Positions 29,301-36,815 are shown, counted from the first letter of the stretch. The stretch is 64,000 bases of DNA from Xanthobacteraceae bacterium (GCA_004297465.1 SCUB01000006.1:1-64000), one strand, 5' to 3'. The notes: generated by a model from the letters alone, not told the origin. Program-made: numbers and translations.

Positions 29301-29945
29301 ATCGGGTTCCTCACCGGCTACCAGTCGCGCAAGCTCGCGGCGCGCTACGCGCATCTCGTCGACGACGTGCGCATGGCGGCGGTGGGCACGCTGGGGCAGG
29401 AGAAGGGCGAGGCGCTCGCCCGCGCGGTCGCGGTCAACTACGCCAAGCTGCTCGCCGTCAAGGACGAGTACGAGGTGGCGCGGCTGTTCGCCGATCCGGC
29501 TTTCAGGCGCGACCTCGCCGAGCAGTTCGAGGGGCCGTACACGGTGAAGTTCCACCTCGCGCCGCCGCTCCTGCCTGGCAAGGACGCGCGCGGCCGGCCG
29601 CGCAAGCGCGCGTTCGGGCCGTGGATGATGCGGCTGTTCGGGGTGCTGGCGCGGCTGCGCATCCTGCGTGGCACCGCCTTCGACGTGTTCGGCCATACCG
29701 CCGAGCGCCGGCACGAGCGCCAGTTGATCGCCGACTACGAGGCCGATGTCGTCCGTGTGCTGGCGAAGCTCGGCCCGGCCACCGCGGCCACCGCGCTGGC
29801 GCTTCTTGCGCTGCCTGACCAGATCCGCGGCTACGGCCCGGTCAAGGCCGAGGCGATCGCCAAGGCGGCCGCCGCGCGGCGCGAGCTTCTGGCGCGCATG
29901 GACGAGGCCGGCGCGCCGCTGCAGCCGGCGCTGGCGGCGGAATAA
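26397..29945 (+). CDS. Indolepyruvate ferredoxin oxidoreductase, fused form
   Basis: The 1182-residue product joins all modules of an arylpyruvate:ferredoxin oxidoreductase. An alpha-like region comes first, with HANAAGSSAHGGVLCIAGDDH. The TPP domain has CSGCPHNTST at about 450 and LGDGTYFHSG at about 518. A ferredoxin-like segment, CEGCGDCSVQSNC, is at about 656. The gamma domain starts with GVGGTGVLTIG at about 744. The C-terminal module runs to residue 1182. It oxidises indole-3-pyruvate or related aryl pyruvates to acyl-CoA and reduces ferredoxin. GAGG at 26386-26389 supports the ATG at 26397 over one at 26316. It is a monocistronic-looking gene. Confidence 0.93.
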   Translation: MAMIDTETASETEPKTEIEPGASPRIGLDHKYTRTSGRIFLSGMQALVRLPMVQIRRDRANGLHTAGLVSGYRGSPLAGLDTQFMAARKYLDRYDIVFQPGVNEELAATAVWGSQQLHLSPGARHDGVIGMWYGKGPGVDRSGDVFKHANAAGSSAHGGVLCIAGDDHGAKSSSMPHQSDHAFISALIPVLHPSSIHEIIEMGLLGIAMSRFSGCWVGFKAIAETVETSGEVDLAAETRQFVIPSDFEMPPGGLNLRWPDDRWSQDARLQNHKPLAALAFARANGVNRLIMDSPGARFGLVASGKAYEDVRQALRELGIDDAVAARIGLRLYKIGMPWPLEPTGIRNFAVGLEEILIVEERREIVENQIKQELFNWRDDVRPRVVGKMDEHDHPFLSLSDELTVPSLVCSIVERLLRFEMDPQIAAHLRERADWFRAREERRRQTVVPIHRSPYFCSGCPHNTSTRVPEGSRALAGIGCHIMAAWMDRRTVTFTQMGGEGVPWMGMAPFTNEPHMFANLGDGTYFHSGLLAIRQAVSSNANITYKILYNDAVAMTGGQHVDGQLSPQQITHQLHQEGVKVIYFLSDHPENYQAGDLAPGTMIRHRDQLDEVMLTLRETPGCTAIVYVQTCAAEKRRRRKRGVLEDPALRVYINPQVCEGCGDCSVQSNCISVEPLETEFGRKRRINQSSCNKDYSCLKGFCPSFVTIEGGRVRQRAPAALPDLAWLPEPAAARDLTEPYNIAVAGVGGTGVLTIGALIGMAAHIEGKASLILDVSGLAQKGGAVLSHVRIGRAPQDVTCSRIVAGEADLLIAADEVVAVDHETIALCRPDRTHGVINSHLIPISDFVRHRDLDFQRRKVTRTLQAAVKQESTFLDLTHIAEALLGDTIATNIMMLGMASQQGHLPVSPAAIEQAIELNAVSVDMNKRAFALGRMAVADPARLAAMMKDEAPAAPTLEDMSLDDIIAHRIGFLTGYQSRKLAARYAHLVDDVRMAAVGTLGQEKGEALARAVAVNYAKLLAVKDEYEVARLFADPAFRRDLAEQFEGPYTVKFHLAPPLLPGKDARGRPRKRAFGPWMMRLFGVLARLRILRGTAFDVFGHTAERRHERQLIADYEADVVRVLAKLGPATAATALALLALPDQIRGYGPVKAEAIAKAAAARRELLARMDEAGAPLQPALAAE

Positions 29946-29983
29946 GGGCTTTTTCCGTAAAGCTTTTGAAGAGCCTCAGAAGG

Positions 29984-30076
29984 GGCCGCCAAGCCATTGG
30001 ATGCATGGCGTAAATGGCTGGCATGGCTGGCACGCCGTTCGAACAAGGTTCGAACCATATTGAAACTTTGGCGGCC
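29984..30076. repeat. Nested repeats outside the island boundary
   Basis: GGCCGCCAA at 29984-29992 is repeated in inverted form as TTGGCGGCC at 30068-30076. Inside lie the ATGGCTGGC tandem pair and two GTTCGAAC palindromes three bases apart. The structure is next to the left end of the tRNA-linked island. Confidence 0.65.
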
Positions 30077-30089
30077 ATTTTGACGGAAC

Positions 30090-30101
30090 TGGCGCGCTCG
30101 G
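30090..30101 (-). repeat. Candidate att repeat (distal copy)
   Basis: It is an exact 12-base copy of the tRNA-Arg 3' end, TGGCGCGCTCGG on the plus strand. The similarity stops after position 30101. Confidence 0.5.
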
Positions 30102-30262
30102 CAGGATGAAACTGGGAACTCCTATGTGATTGTAGTGCCTCTATAATTTTAGCAGCGTCCGCTTCACGCCAGGAGCGGGAACTCCCCTTGGCCATAGGAA
30201 GTGCCGCTCCTTACCCAGAGCAGATCTTTGGCTGGTTCGGCTTCGGCTTCTCGTTGCCCTAT

Positions 30263-31957
30263 TTACGACACCGTTTCATTTGCGGCGGTGGCCTGCTGCA
30301 CCGTGGTAGCCTTATTCTGCTGGCTGCGCATCCATGTCCACTTCGTGTATTCGCGGGCGACGCGAACGCGCGCTTCTTTCAGCGGCAGGCCCTTGTAGTG
30401 GGCGACCGTGGGATTTTGCTCGAAGAACTTGTCCACCTGCTCTTGCGTCATGTTGGCGTGCGCTTTCAGCAGCCAGTCGTAGAGATCGAAGGGATCGTCA
30501 TCGCGCAGCCCGCGCGAGGCGTTGTCTTTGCCGAACACGGCATCCGTGTAGCGGCGCGCGGCCTGCGCTTCGCCTGCTGTCAGCGGCATTTCCACGAGCC
30601 AGTGGCGACCATTTGCGCCGACTGCGAGCAAGGCCTTGTCGTCGCCCCGTGAACTGATTTCTTCCACCGTTGCGCGGAGGGTTTTGCCGTCCATGTCGGG
30701 CACTTCGATCATGTCGCCGATCTTGACCGTGCGCTGCGGTTTGCCGGCGCTGTCGAGCAATTCAGGCGGCGACCCGTCGAAGGTGGTCGGCACGGTGCTG
30801 GCCGTCTTCCACGCTTCCATGAGCCAGAAAATGTCGCGGTGCTTATCGTAGCCCTCAAGCATGGTTTCGATCTCCATTGTCCGCCCGAAGGGGTAATCGT
30901 CGATCTTGATGGTTTGCAGGAAGCCGAAGCACGGGTGGCCCGTCACGTCCTCGTCGGCGAGGAATGTGTGGTTTGTGATGACAACATAGGCGGGCGCAAT
31001 CGGCTGGCCGTCCACCGTCATGCTGTTCTCCGCGTCGCGGATCGTAGCTTCGGCTTTTTCGGCGACGGCGCGCCAGTCGGCCTCGGCCATCATGGTGGGG
31101 ATACTCAGCTCAAACCAATAGACCGGATTCGTGAGCTTCTTCTTCGACGCGTTGTAAATCTGGTCGCGCACATAGACTTCCAACTCGCGCTGAAACTCCG
31201 CGTTCCTCACATCGCCCGTGGGCGCCTTCCAGCCGTTCTTGCGCTTGGCTTCGACCTCATAGGTCTTTCCCGAGGCCTTAGACTTCGCTCTGAACTCCGG
31301 CGTCGGCGTCGATCCGGCCTTCGTCTCCGCGCAGGAAATCTCCATGCCCGCGACGGCCAAGGCCGCACCCACGATAGCCTCGTGATAGGCGGGCATGAAG
31401 CTGACGGGATCGCGCAGCCGCTTGAGCAACGGCTTCGGAATCTCGTCGTGGTGGGCGATCAGGTAGAGAGCATAGGCCAGATGCAGCCAGCATGCGATGA
31501 AGCCCATCATCACAATTGTCTTCACCTTCGGCTCGCCGGGCTTGTGGCTGCTGTATGCTTGAGTCTTTTGCAGCCAGCCGAAGAGTGGATGCTGGCCCTT
31601 GCTGCGCTCGCGCTCGCCCCATTTATGGCCGAGCGTCTTCTTCATGAAGTAGTCGAGAAAGTTGGGGAAGATGAGCCAGTTCTTGCCCCAGTGGACCGTC
31701 AACTTCACCGCCACGAACCGGAAGCCGTTCGCCTCATCCATCCACGACACGATGGGGTTGCCATGGCCTTGCTGCTGCTGGCGCACGCTCTCGGCGGCCT
31801 GATGTTGGCGCAGCATGGCTTGCGCCTGCGCCAAGAAGGCGGGGTCGCGTTCAGGCATGGGCGCGCGCCGCACACCCGGTTCGGTGGTATTCAAACAGCA
31901 TTTCTTGAACTTCTTGCCGCTCCCGCACAGGCACGGCTCATTCCTTCCAGTATTCAT
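30263..31957 (-). CDS. SEC-C motif protein with PD-(D/E)xK-like nuclease signature
   Basis: From the ATG at 31957 the product has 564 residues. An N-terminal SEC-C zinc motif, PCLCGSGKKFKKCC, has cysteines at 9, 11, 20 and 21. A Gln-rich linker and a possible hydrophobic stretch (IVMMGFIACWLHLAYALYLI) follow. Around residues 190-240 the order E (in AYHEAIVGAALAVAG), PE (TPEF), then ExK (YEVEAKRK) matches the restriction-endonuclease-like fold. The C-terminal half is unrecognised. An in-frame ATG at 31993 would add 12 residues, and neither start has a clear Shine-Dalgarno. The gene lies inside a tRNA-linked segment, so a defence or accessory nuclease role is possible but is inference. Confidence 0.7.
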   Translation of the reverse strand: MNTGRNEPCLCGSGKKFKKCCLNTTEPGVRRAPMPERDPAFLAQAQAMLRQHQAAESVRQQQQGHGNPIVSWMDEANGFRFVAVKLTVHWGKNWLIFPNFLDYFMKKTLGHKWGERERSKGQHPLFGWLQKTQAYSSHKPGEPKVKTIVMMGFIACWLHLAYALYLIAHHDEIPKPLLKRLRDPVSFMPAYHEAIVGAALAVAGMEISCAETKAGSTPTPEFRAKSKASGKTYEVEAKRKNGWKAPTGDVRNAEFQRELEVYVRDQIYNASKKKLTNPVYWFELSIPTMMAEADWRAVAEKAEATIRDAENSMTVDGQPIAPAYVVITNHTFLADEDVTGHPCFGFLQTIKIDDYPFGRTMEIETMLEGYDKHRDIFWLMEAWKTASTVPTTFDGSPPELLDSAGKPQRTVKIGDMIEVPDMDGKTLRATVEEISSRGDDKALLAVGANGRHWLVEMPLTAGEAQAARRYTDAVFGKDNASRGLRDDDPFDLYDWLLKAHANMTQEQVDKFFEQNPTVAHYKGLPLKEARVRVAREYTKWTWMRSQQNKATTVQQATAANETVS

Positions 31958-32143
31958 TTTTTGGATTATCGCAGAGTCGTACCGCTGGGTCATGCCATTG
32001 ACAGACGCTTGGTGGTCCGCGTCCGTCTACAGCGGGACGTCTGCAATTCCCCCGATCCCAACCTTCGCCGCGCACCAAGCCAAGGTCCGCCTCTCGTCAG
32101 TGGCGGACCCCGGTGCCCGGTTTGTTCTGGAATGGTGGTGAAA

Positions 32144-32155
32144 TGGCGCGCTCGG
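32144..32155 (-). repeat. Candidate att repeat (tRNA copy)
   Basis: These 12 bases are the last bases of the tRNA-Arg acceptor arm and CCA. They match 30090-30101 exactly. Confidence 0.5.
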
Positions 32156-32220
32156 AGAGATTCGAACTCCCGACCCTCGGAATCGAAATCCGATGCTCTA
32201 TCCAGCTGAGCTACGAGCGC
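32144..32220 (-). tRNA. tRNA-Arg (anticodon UCG)
   Basis: The minus strand folds into a 77-base cloverleaf. Acceptor GCGCTCG pairs with CGAGCGC, the D arm is GCTC/GAGC, and the anticodon stem TCGGA/TCCGA carries loop TTTCGAT. The T arm GGGAG/CTCTC has loop TTCGAAT. The discriminator is G and CCA is encoded. The anticodon TCG reads CGA and possibly other CGN arginine codons. Confidence 0.95.
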
Positions 32221-32370
32221 CGCGCCGGCATCCTATGGCACGGCTTGGGCCGTGGGGGAAATCATCCTTAACGAATTTCCAACACAGTCCCGCCAGAGTC
32301 GTGTGGCAAACGGCGCCGGGGCGAGGGTAGGGAAATCGTCCAGCCGTCAGGTGGGGGATTTGCGGCAGCG

Positions 32371-32832
32371 ATGCGCAAGGCGGGACCGGTTCTCATTTGG
32401 GGCATGACGGCGGCCGTGCTGGGCGCGGCGCCCGTACCCGCGCGCGCCGACTACCGCATCACCCGCGACCACGGCGGCTATGTCGAGGAATACAAGACCC
32501 GCTATGAACGCATCCGCGCCCGTGGCGAGCGGGTCATCATCGACGGCATCTGCAATTCGGCCTGCACGCTGGTGCTGGGCATCGTGCCGCCGAACAAGGT
32601 GTGCGCGACGCCGCGCGCAAGTCTCGGCTTCCATCAGGCCTATTACGACAAGGCCTTCACCTTCGGCATCAAGATCACCAGCAGCGAGGGCACGTCCGAC
32701 CTGATGTCCTATTACCCGCAGCCGGTGAAGGAATGGATCCGCAGCAACGGCGGGCTGACCACCGAGATGAAGAAGGTCAGGAACGGCTCCGACCTGTGGA
32801 AGATCGTCGATCCCTGTCCCGACGAGTTCTGA
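32371..32832 (+). CDS. Periplasmic protein of the ClpP-like COG3904 type
   Basis: The 153-residue product has a signal peptide ending near ARA (about residue 26). The mature part contains IRARGERVIIDGICNSACTLVLGIV and GFHQAYYD. The pattern small-SAC followed by a GFHxAY motif resembles predicted periplasmic proteins of the Clp protease/crotonase fold, where the Ser could be nucleophilic. No catalytic claim can be made from sequence alone. It stands alone downstream of the divergent tRNA-Arg gene. Confidence 0.7.
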   Translation: MRKAGPVLIWGMTAAVLGAAPVPARADYRITRDHGGYVEEYKTRYERIRARGERVIIDGICNSACTLVLGIVPPNKVCATPRASLGFHQAYYDKAFTFGIKITSSEGTSDLMSYYPQPVKEWIRSNGGLTTEMKKVRNGSDLWKIVDPCPDEF

Positions 32833-32904
32833 ACCTTTTCTTGATCTATTTCATGCGGTCGAGCATCTTGCGCGCCTCCTAAGCGTGACAGCGACGGCGC
32901 GCGA

Positions 32905-34032
32905 TCAGAACGTCACCACGGAGCGGATCGACTGGCCGGAGCGCATGAGGTCGAACGCCTGGTTGATGTCGGCGAGCGGCATGACGTGGGTGATCATCGG
33001 ATCGATCTCGATCTTGCCCTCCATGTACCAGTCGACGATTTTCGGCACGTCGGTGCGGCTGCGCGCGCCGCCGAACGCGGTGCCCTTCCACACCCGCCCG
33101 GTGACGAGCTGGAACGGCCTGGTGGCGATCTCGGCGCCCGCCGCCGCCACGCCGATGACGATCGACTGGCCCCAGCCGCGGTGGCAGGCCTCCAGCGCCT
33201 GGCGCATCACGGTGACGTTGCCGGTGCAGTCGAACGTGTAGTCGGCGCCGCCGATCTGGTCGGTTGGCGTCTTCGTCATATTGACGAGATGGGCGACGAG
33301 GTCCGGCCCGACCTCGGTGGGGTTGACGAAATGCGTCATGCCGAAGCGCTCGCCCCACGCCTTCTTGTCGTTGTTGCGGTCGACGCCGATGATCATGTCG
33401 GCGCTGGCGAGCCTGAGCCCCTGGATGACGTTGAGCCCGATGCCACCGAGGCCGAACACGATGGCCTTAGCGCCGGGCTCGACGCGCGCGGTGTTGAGCA
33501 CGGCGCCGATCCCGGTGGTGACGCCGCAGCCGATGTAGCAGACCTTGTCGAACGGCGCGTCCTTGCGGATCTTCGCCACCGCGATCTCCGGCAGCACGGT
33601 GAAGTTGGCGAAGGTCGAGCAGCCCATGTAGTGATGGATCGTCCTGCCGTCGAGCGAGAACCGCGAGGTGCCGTCCGGCATCACGCCGGCGCCTTGCGTG
33701 GCGCGAATCGCGGTGCACAGGTTGGTCTTGCGCGACAGGCACGACGGACACTGGCGGCATTCCGGCGTGTACAGCGGAATGACGTGATCGCCTTTGGCGA
33801 CCGAGGTGACGCCGGGGCCGGTGTCGACCACGACGCCCGCGCCTTCATGGCCGAGGATGGCGGGAAACAGGCCTTCGGGATCGGCGCCGGACAGGGTGAA
33901 TTCGTCGGTGTGGCAGATGCCGGTCGCCTTGACCTCGACCAGCACCTCGCCGGCCCTGGGACCGTCGAGCCGCACGCTGGCGAGTTCGAGAGGCTTGCCG
34001 GACTGAAAAGCCACCGCGGCGCGTACGTCCAT
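32905..34032 (-). CDS. S-(hydroxymethyl)glutathione dehydrogenase / class III alcohol dehydrogenase
   Basis: The 375-residue product starts MDVRAAVAFQSGKPLELASV. Zinc ligands C40 and H62 (GHEGAG) and the structural zinc set C92, C95, C98, C106 are present. FGLGGIGLNVIQG is the NAD-binding motif. ARSRTDVPKIVDWYMEGKI near the C-terminus marks class III enzymes that oxidise the glutathione adduct of formaldehyde (FrmA/AdhC). GGAG eight bases upstream supports the ATG at 34032. It diverges from the DMT transporter gene. Confidence 0.95.
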   Translation of the reverse strand: MDVRAAVAFQSGKPLELASVRLDGPRAGEVLVEVKATGICHTDEFTLSGADPEGLFPAILGHEGAGVVVDTGPGVTSVAKGDHVIPLYTPECRQCPSCLSRKTNLCTAIRATQGAGVMPDGTSRFSLDGRTIHHYMGCSTFANFTVLPEIAVAKIRKDAPFDKVCYIGCGVTTGIGAVLNTARVEPGAKAIVFGLGGIGLNVIQGLRLASADMIIGVDRNNDKKAWGERFGMTHFVNPTEVGPDLVAHLVNMTKTPTDQIGGADYTFDCTGNVTVMRQALEACHRGWGQSIVIGVAAAGAEIATRPFQLVTGRVWKGTAFGGARSRTDVPKIVDWYMEGKIEIDPMITHVMPLADINQAFDLMRSGQSIRSVVTF

Positions 34033-34114
34033 GGAATATCTCCCATACCGGCCAGGCTCGTTGACAAACGCAACGATGCCAGAGACGGTAAGTCCGACGC
34101 AAGCCGGGATTGCC

Positions 34115-34993
34115 ATGAACAGGAATGTCGAGACGTTGGCGGCGAATGCCGCTCCTTTTTTGTTTGTGTTCCTGTGGAGCACCGGATTCCTCGGCGCCAA
34201 GTTCGGCCTTCCGTATGCCGAGCCGATGACCTTCCTCACCATCCGCATGCTGCTGATCGTGCCGCTGCTCATCGTCATCGCGCTCGTGAGCGGGGTGGCG
34301 TTGATCAGTCCGCGCGAGATCGGCCACAGCGCCGTGGTCGGCGCGCTGGTGCACGGGCTTTATCTCGGTGGCGTGTTCGTCTCGATCGGCCTTGGCATTC
34401 CGGCCGGGCTGTCGGCGCTGATCACCGGCATGCAGCCGATCCTGACCGCGACGATCGCCAACCGCTGGCTCGGCGAGCGCGTCAGCGGCGTGCAGTGGAT
34501 CGGGCTTGCGCTCGGCCTCGTTGGCGTCGCGCTGGTGCTGCATAACCGGCCGATGACCGGGCAGGCGGGCTGGGGGTGGCTCGCCTCGTTCGTGGCGCTG
34601 TTCGCCATCACCATCGGCGCGCTGTACCAGAAACGATTCGGCGGCCGGATCGACTGGCGCATCGGCAACATCTTCCAGTATTCGTCGGCGGGCGTGATGT
34701 TCGCCATCGGCGCGATGCTGTTCGAGACGCGCGCGGTGCAGTGGACGCCGCCGTTCATCTTCGCGCTCGGCTGGCTGACGCTGGCTCTGTCGCTGGGCGC
34801 GATCACGCTCTTGTACTGGCTGATCCGCCATTCCGCTGCCACCAAGGTGGCGAGCTTCTTCTATCTCGTGCCGGCGACCACGGCGGTGCTGGCGTTCCTG
34901 CTGTTCGACGAGAAGCTCGACCTGCTGTCGATCGCCGGCATGGTGGGGTGCGCCACCGGCGTCGTGCTGGTCAACCTCAAGCGCGACGCCTGA
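34115..34993 (+). CDS. EamA/DMT-superfamily membrane exporter
   Basis: The 292-residue product has about ten hydrophobic segments in two EamA halves, with LWSTGFLGAKFGLPYAEPMTF in the first and YWLIRHSAATKVASFFYLVPATTAVL in the second. Such proteins export small metabolites, often amino acids. The substrate is unknown. An in-frame ATG at 34076 would add 13 residues. The ATG at 34115 places the first helix at a normal distance. Confidence 0.88.
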   Translation: MNRNVETLAANAAPFLFVFLWSTGFLGAKFGLPYAEPMTFLTIRMLLIVPLLIVIALVSGVALISPREIGHSAVVGALVHGLYLGGVFVSIGLGIPAGLSALITGMQPILTATIANRWLGERVSGVQWIGLALGLVGVALVLHNRPMTGQAGWGWLASFVALFAITIGALYQKRFGGRIDWRIGNIFQYSSAGVMFAIGAMLFETRAVQWTPPFIFALGWLTLALSLGAITLLYWLIRHSAATKVASFFYLVPATTAVLAFLLFDEKLDLLSIAGMVGCATGVVLVNLKRDA

Positions 34994-35124
34994 CGTCCCG
35001 TCCTGCGGCAGGTGCGCGATACGACGGGGCGAGAATGAAAAAATCCTCGCAAGCCGTTCCGAGCAAATGAGATAACGCGGCGCGTAAGCGCGCGGAGGAA
35101 TTAAGTTCGAGGCCTTCCTGCGGC

Positions 35125-35784
35125 CTATTTGGGCTGCGGCACGATGCGCAGATAGGGCTTCGGCGCCTTCCATCCCTTCGGGTACAGCGTCTTGGCCTCG
35201 TCGTCGGTCACCGATCCGGCAATGATGACATCGCCGCCCTGCAACCAGTCGGCGGGCGTCGCCACGCGATGCTTGGCGGTGAGCTGGATCGAATCGATCA
35301 CCCGCAGGATTTCGCCGAAGTTGCGGCCCGTCGTCATCGGATAGATCAGCATCAGCTTGATCTTCTTGTCCGGGCCGATCACGAACACGGTGCGCACGGT
35401 CTGGTTATCGGCGGCGGTGCGTTTCGAGGCATCGCCCGATGCCGCCGCTGGCAGCATGTTGTAGAGCTTGGCCACCTTCAGTTCGGGATCGCCGACCAGC
35501 GGATAGTTCGGCGCATGGCCTTGCGTCTCGCGGATGTCCTCGGCCCACTTGGAGTGATTGGTCACCGGGTCGACGCTCAGCCCGATCAGCTTGACGTTGC
35601 GGCGATCAAATTCCGGCTTGAGCCGGGCCAGCGCGCCGAGTTCGGTGGTGCAGACCGGTGTGAAATCCTTCGGGTGCGAAAACAGCAGCGCCCACTTGTC
35701 GCCGATCCAGTCGTGGAAACGGATTTTGCCTTCGGTGGTTTCGGCTTCGAAATCGGGTGCTACATCATTGATTTGCAGCGTCAT
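35125..35784 (-). CDS. 1-Cys peroxiredoxin (Prx6 subfamily)
   Basis: The 219-residue product starts MTLQINDVAPDFEAETTEG. It has the peroxidatic motif FTPVCTTELG with C45 and the C-terminal WKAPKPYLRIVPQP typical of Prx6-type enzymes. It reduces hydrogen peroxide and alkyl hydroperoxides. GGAGG five bases upstream of the ATG supports this start over the longer frame to 35991. Confidence 0.94.
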   Translation of the reverse strand: MTLQINDVAPDFEAETTEGKIRFHDWIGDKWALLFSHPKDFTPVCTTELGALARLKPEFDRRNVKLIGLSVDPVTNHSKWAEDIRETQGHAPNYPLVGDPELKVAKLYNMLPAAASGDASKRTAADNQTVRTVFVIGPDKKIKLMLIYPMTTGRNFGEILRVIDSIQLTAKHRVATPADWLQGGDVIIAGSVTDDEAKTLYPKGWKAPKPYLRIVPQPK

Positions 35785-36161
35785 GAAGACCTCCGTGATG
35801 AACGGCACCTCGCCCTGACTATAATCCTCTGCCGCGCGTAGGGAAGCAGGTCCTCCGCAAGAAGCGATAAACATTGCGCGCGCGAGGGTGGATTTGGAAT
35901 GCCATTTCCGCGTTTTTCGCGCGGCCACATGAAATCTTGTCCATGTTGGGCGCAAAACAGCGTTTTTCGCACCGCGCCCAGATTTTGCCACGGCCCTGTC
36001 AAACGGCTGTCAGGCCGCGTTGCGATCAGCATCGAACCGACGCGGTATCCGCCCGCGACCAACCATCGGCTGGCCGATGGCGAGACCTGCGCCGGTTTAA
36101 GAAACGCTTAACCTCGTCCGGCCATACCCGCCGTCCGAGACATTCAAGGAAATGGACTGAC
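35785..36161. other. Intergenic region between peroxiredoxin and the 36162 gene
   Basis: This 377-base stretch separates divergent genes and must hold both promoters. Two similar CGTTTTTCGC stretches occur at about 35910 and 35960. No RNA gene or clear promoter pair was recognised. Confidence 0.4.
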
Positions 36162-36761
36162 ATGCTTACCCCCGTCGAACGCCGCGACCCCCAGGTTTTC
36201 GCCGAACTGATCCGCATCATCGAGACTTCGCCAGCCGCCACCAGCCAAGCCGCCGCCCGGGCGCTCGAAGTTGTGCGCGATGGCGTCATCACCGGCGAAG
36301 GCCCGACCGCCGCCGGCCGCATCCATTTCTCCCGCGCCCTCGATGCGGTCGACGTCGACTGGTGCGCGCGCATCCTCGCCGCCCCGACCATGGACGGGCT
36401 TGCCGTGACGCGCGCCGAGGCCGAGGCGCTGATCGCCATCGACGAGGCCGCCACCGAGCGGTCCGACGAGGGCCGGTTCGACGGCCTGTTCGCCCGCGCC
36501 ATCGTGCATCACGCGGCGGCCGCCTCCGGCCTGCCGGTGCCGCCGCGCGCGGTGGCGCTGTCGCCGGACGTGGCGATCGAGAGCTGGGCGCCGACGCGGG
36601 CCGTCGGGGTCGATACCGAAGTGCTGGAATGGATTTCCGGCCAGATGCGCGCCCAGCGCCGCGGCAGCGTCACGTTGCACGCGGTGGTGGCGACCCTGAT
36701 CGGTGCCGCGACGATCCCGTTCGCGCAGGCGATGTCGAGCATGATCGACTTCAGCATGTGA
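36162..36761 (+). CDS. Hypothetical protein, possible TerB-like helical domain
   Basis: The 199-residue product begins MLTPVERRDPQVFAELIRI. It has an Ala-rich helical middle with TRAEAEALIAIDEAATERSD and FDGLFARAIVHHAAAASG, a pattern like the TerB-type all-helical domain, then a hydrophobic C-terminus (LIGAATIPFAQAMSSMIDF). AAGGA about 11 bases upstream precedes the ATG. The function is unknown. It is followed by its own strong terminator. Confidence 0.65.
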   Translation: MLTPVERRDPQVFAELIRIIETSPAATSQAAARALEVVRDGVITGEGPTAAGRIHFSRALDAVDVDWCARILAAPTMDGLAVTRAEAEALIAIDEAATERSDEGRFDGLFARAIVHHAAAASGLPVPPRAVALSPDVAIESWAPTRAVGVDTEVLEWISGQMRAQRRGSVTLHAVVATLIGAATIPFAQAMSSMIDFSM

Positions 36762-36788
36762 AGCTTTTTTCGCACTGGGAAACGGCGA

Positions 36789-36815
36789 GGGCGGCAGCCG
36801 GTCTGCCGCCCTTTT
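36789..36815 (+). terminator. Rho-independent terminator after the 36162 gene
   Basis: GGGCGGCAG (36789-36797) pairs perfectly with CTGCCGCCC (36803-36811) and is followed by TTTT. Confidence 0.85.

Larger units (their letters stand above)
29946..30262. other. Repeat-bearing gap between the oxidoreductase gene and the SEC-C gene
   Basis: No gene is apparent in these 317 bases. They hold inverted copies of GGCCGCCAA (29984-29992 and 30068-30076), a 9-bp tandem repeat ATGGCTGGC (30014-30031), two self-complementary GTTCGAAC octamers (30037-30044 and 30048-30055), and a 12-bp copy of the tRNA-Arg 3' end (30090-30101). Confidence 0.7.
30090..32155. mobile_element. Putative tRNA-Arg-linked genomic mini-island
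   Basis: TGGCGCGCTCGG occurs at 30090-30101 and at 32144-32155. The second copy is the 3' end (including CCA) of the minus-strand tRNA-Arg gene. A segment of about 2 kb between the copies is visibly less GC-rich than its surroundings and holds one gene. This is the classic layout of an element integrated at a tRNA 3' end. No integrase or other mobility gene is present, so it would be a remnant or a passively mobilised unit. A 12-bp match could arise by chance, so the call is provisional. Confidence 0.5.

Noticed and set aside
26517-29714. Very long antisense open frame opposite the indolepyruvate oxidoreductase gene
   Set aside because: Its translation is low-complexity Arg/Ala/His-rich with no family motif. 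It is the usual shadow frame of a GC-rich gene.
32084-32109. GGTCCGCC...GGCGGACC hairpin beside the tRNA
   Set aside because: An 8-bp stem with a 10-base loop and no T-run. Nothing shows a function.
30090-32155. Integrase or transposase inside the mini-island
   Set aside because: The only supported gene is the SEC-C protein, and no tyrosine or serine recombinase motif appears in any frame.
30839-32209. Plus-strand open frame across the SEC-C gene and tRNA-Arg
   Set aside because: It runs through a tRNA gene and has no motif. The minus-strand SEC-C gene has conserved residues.
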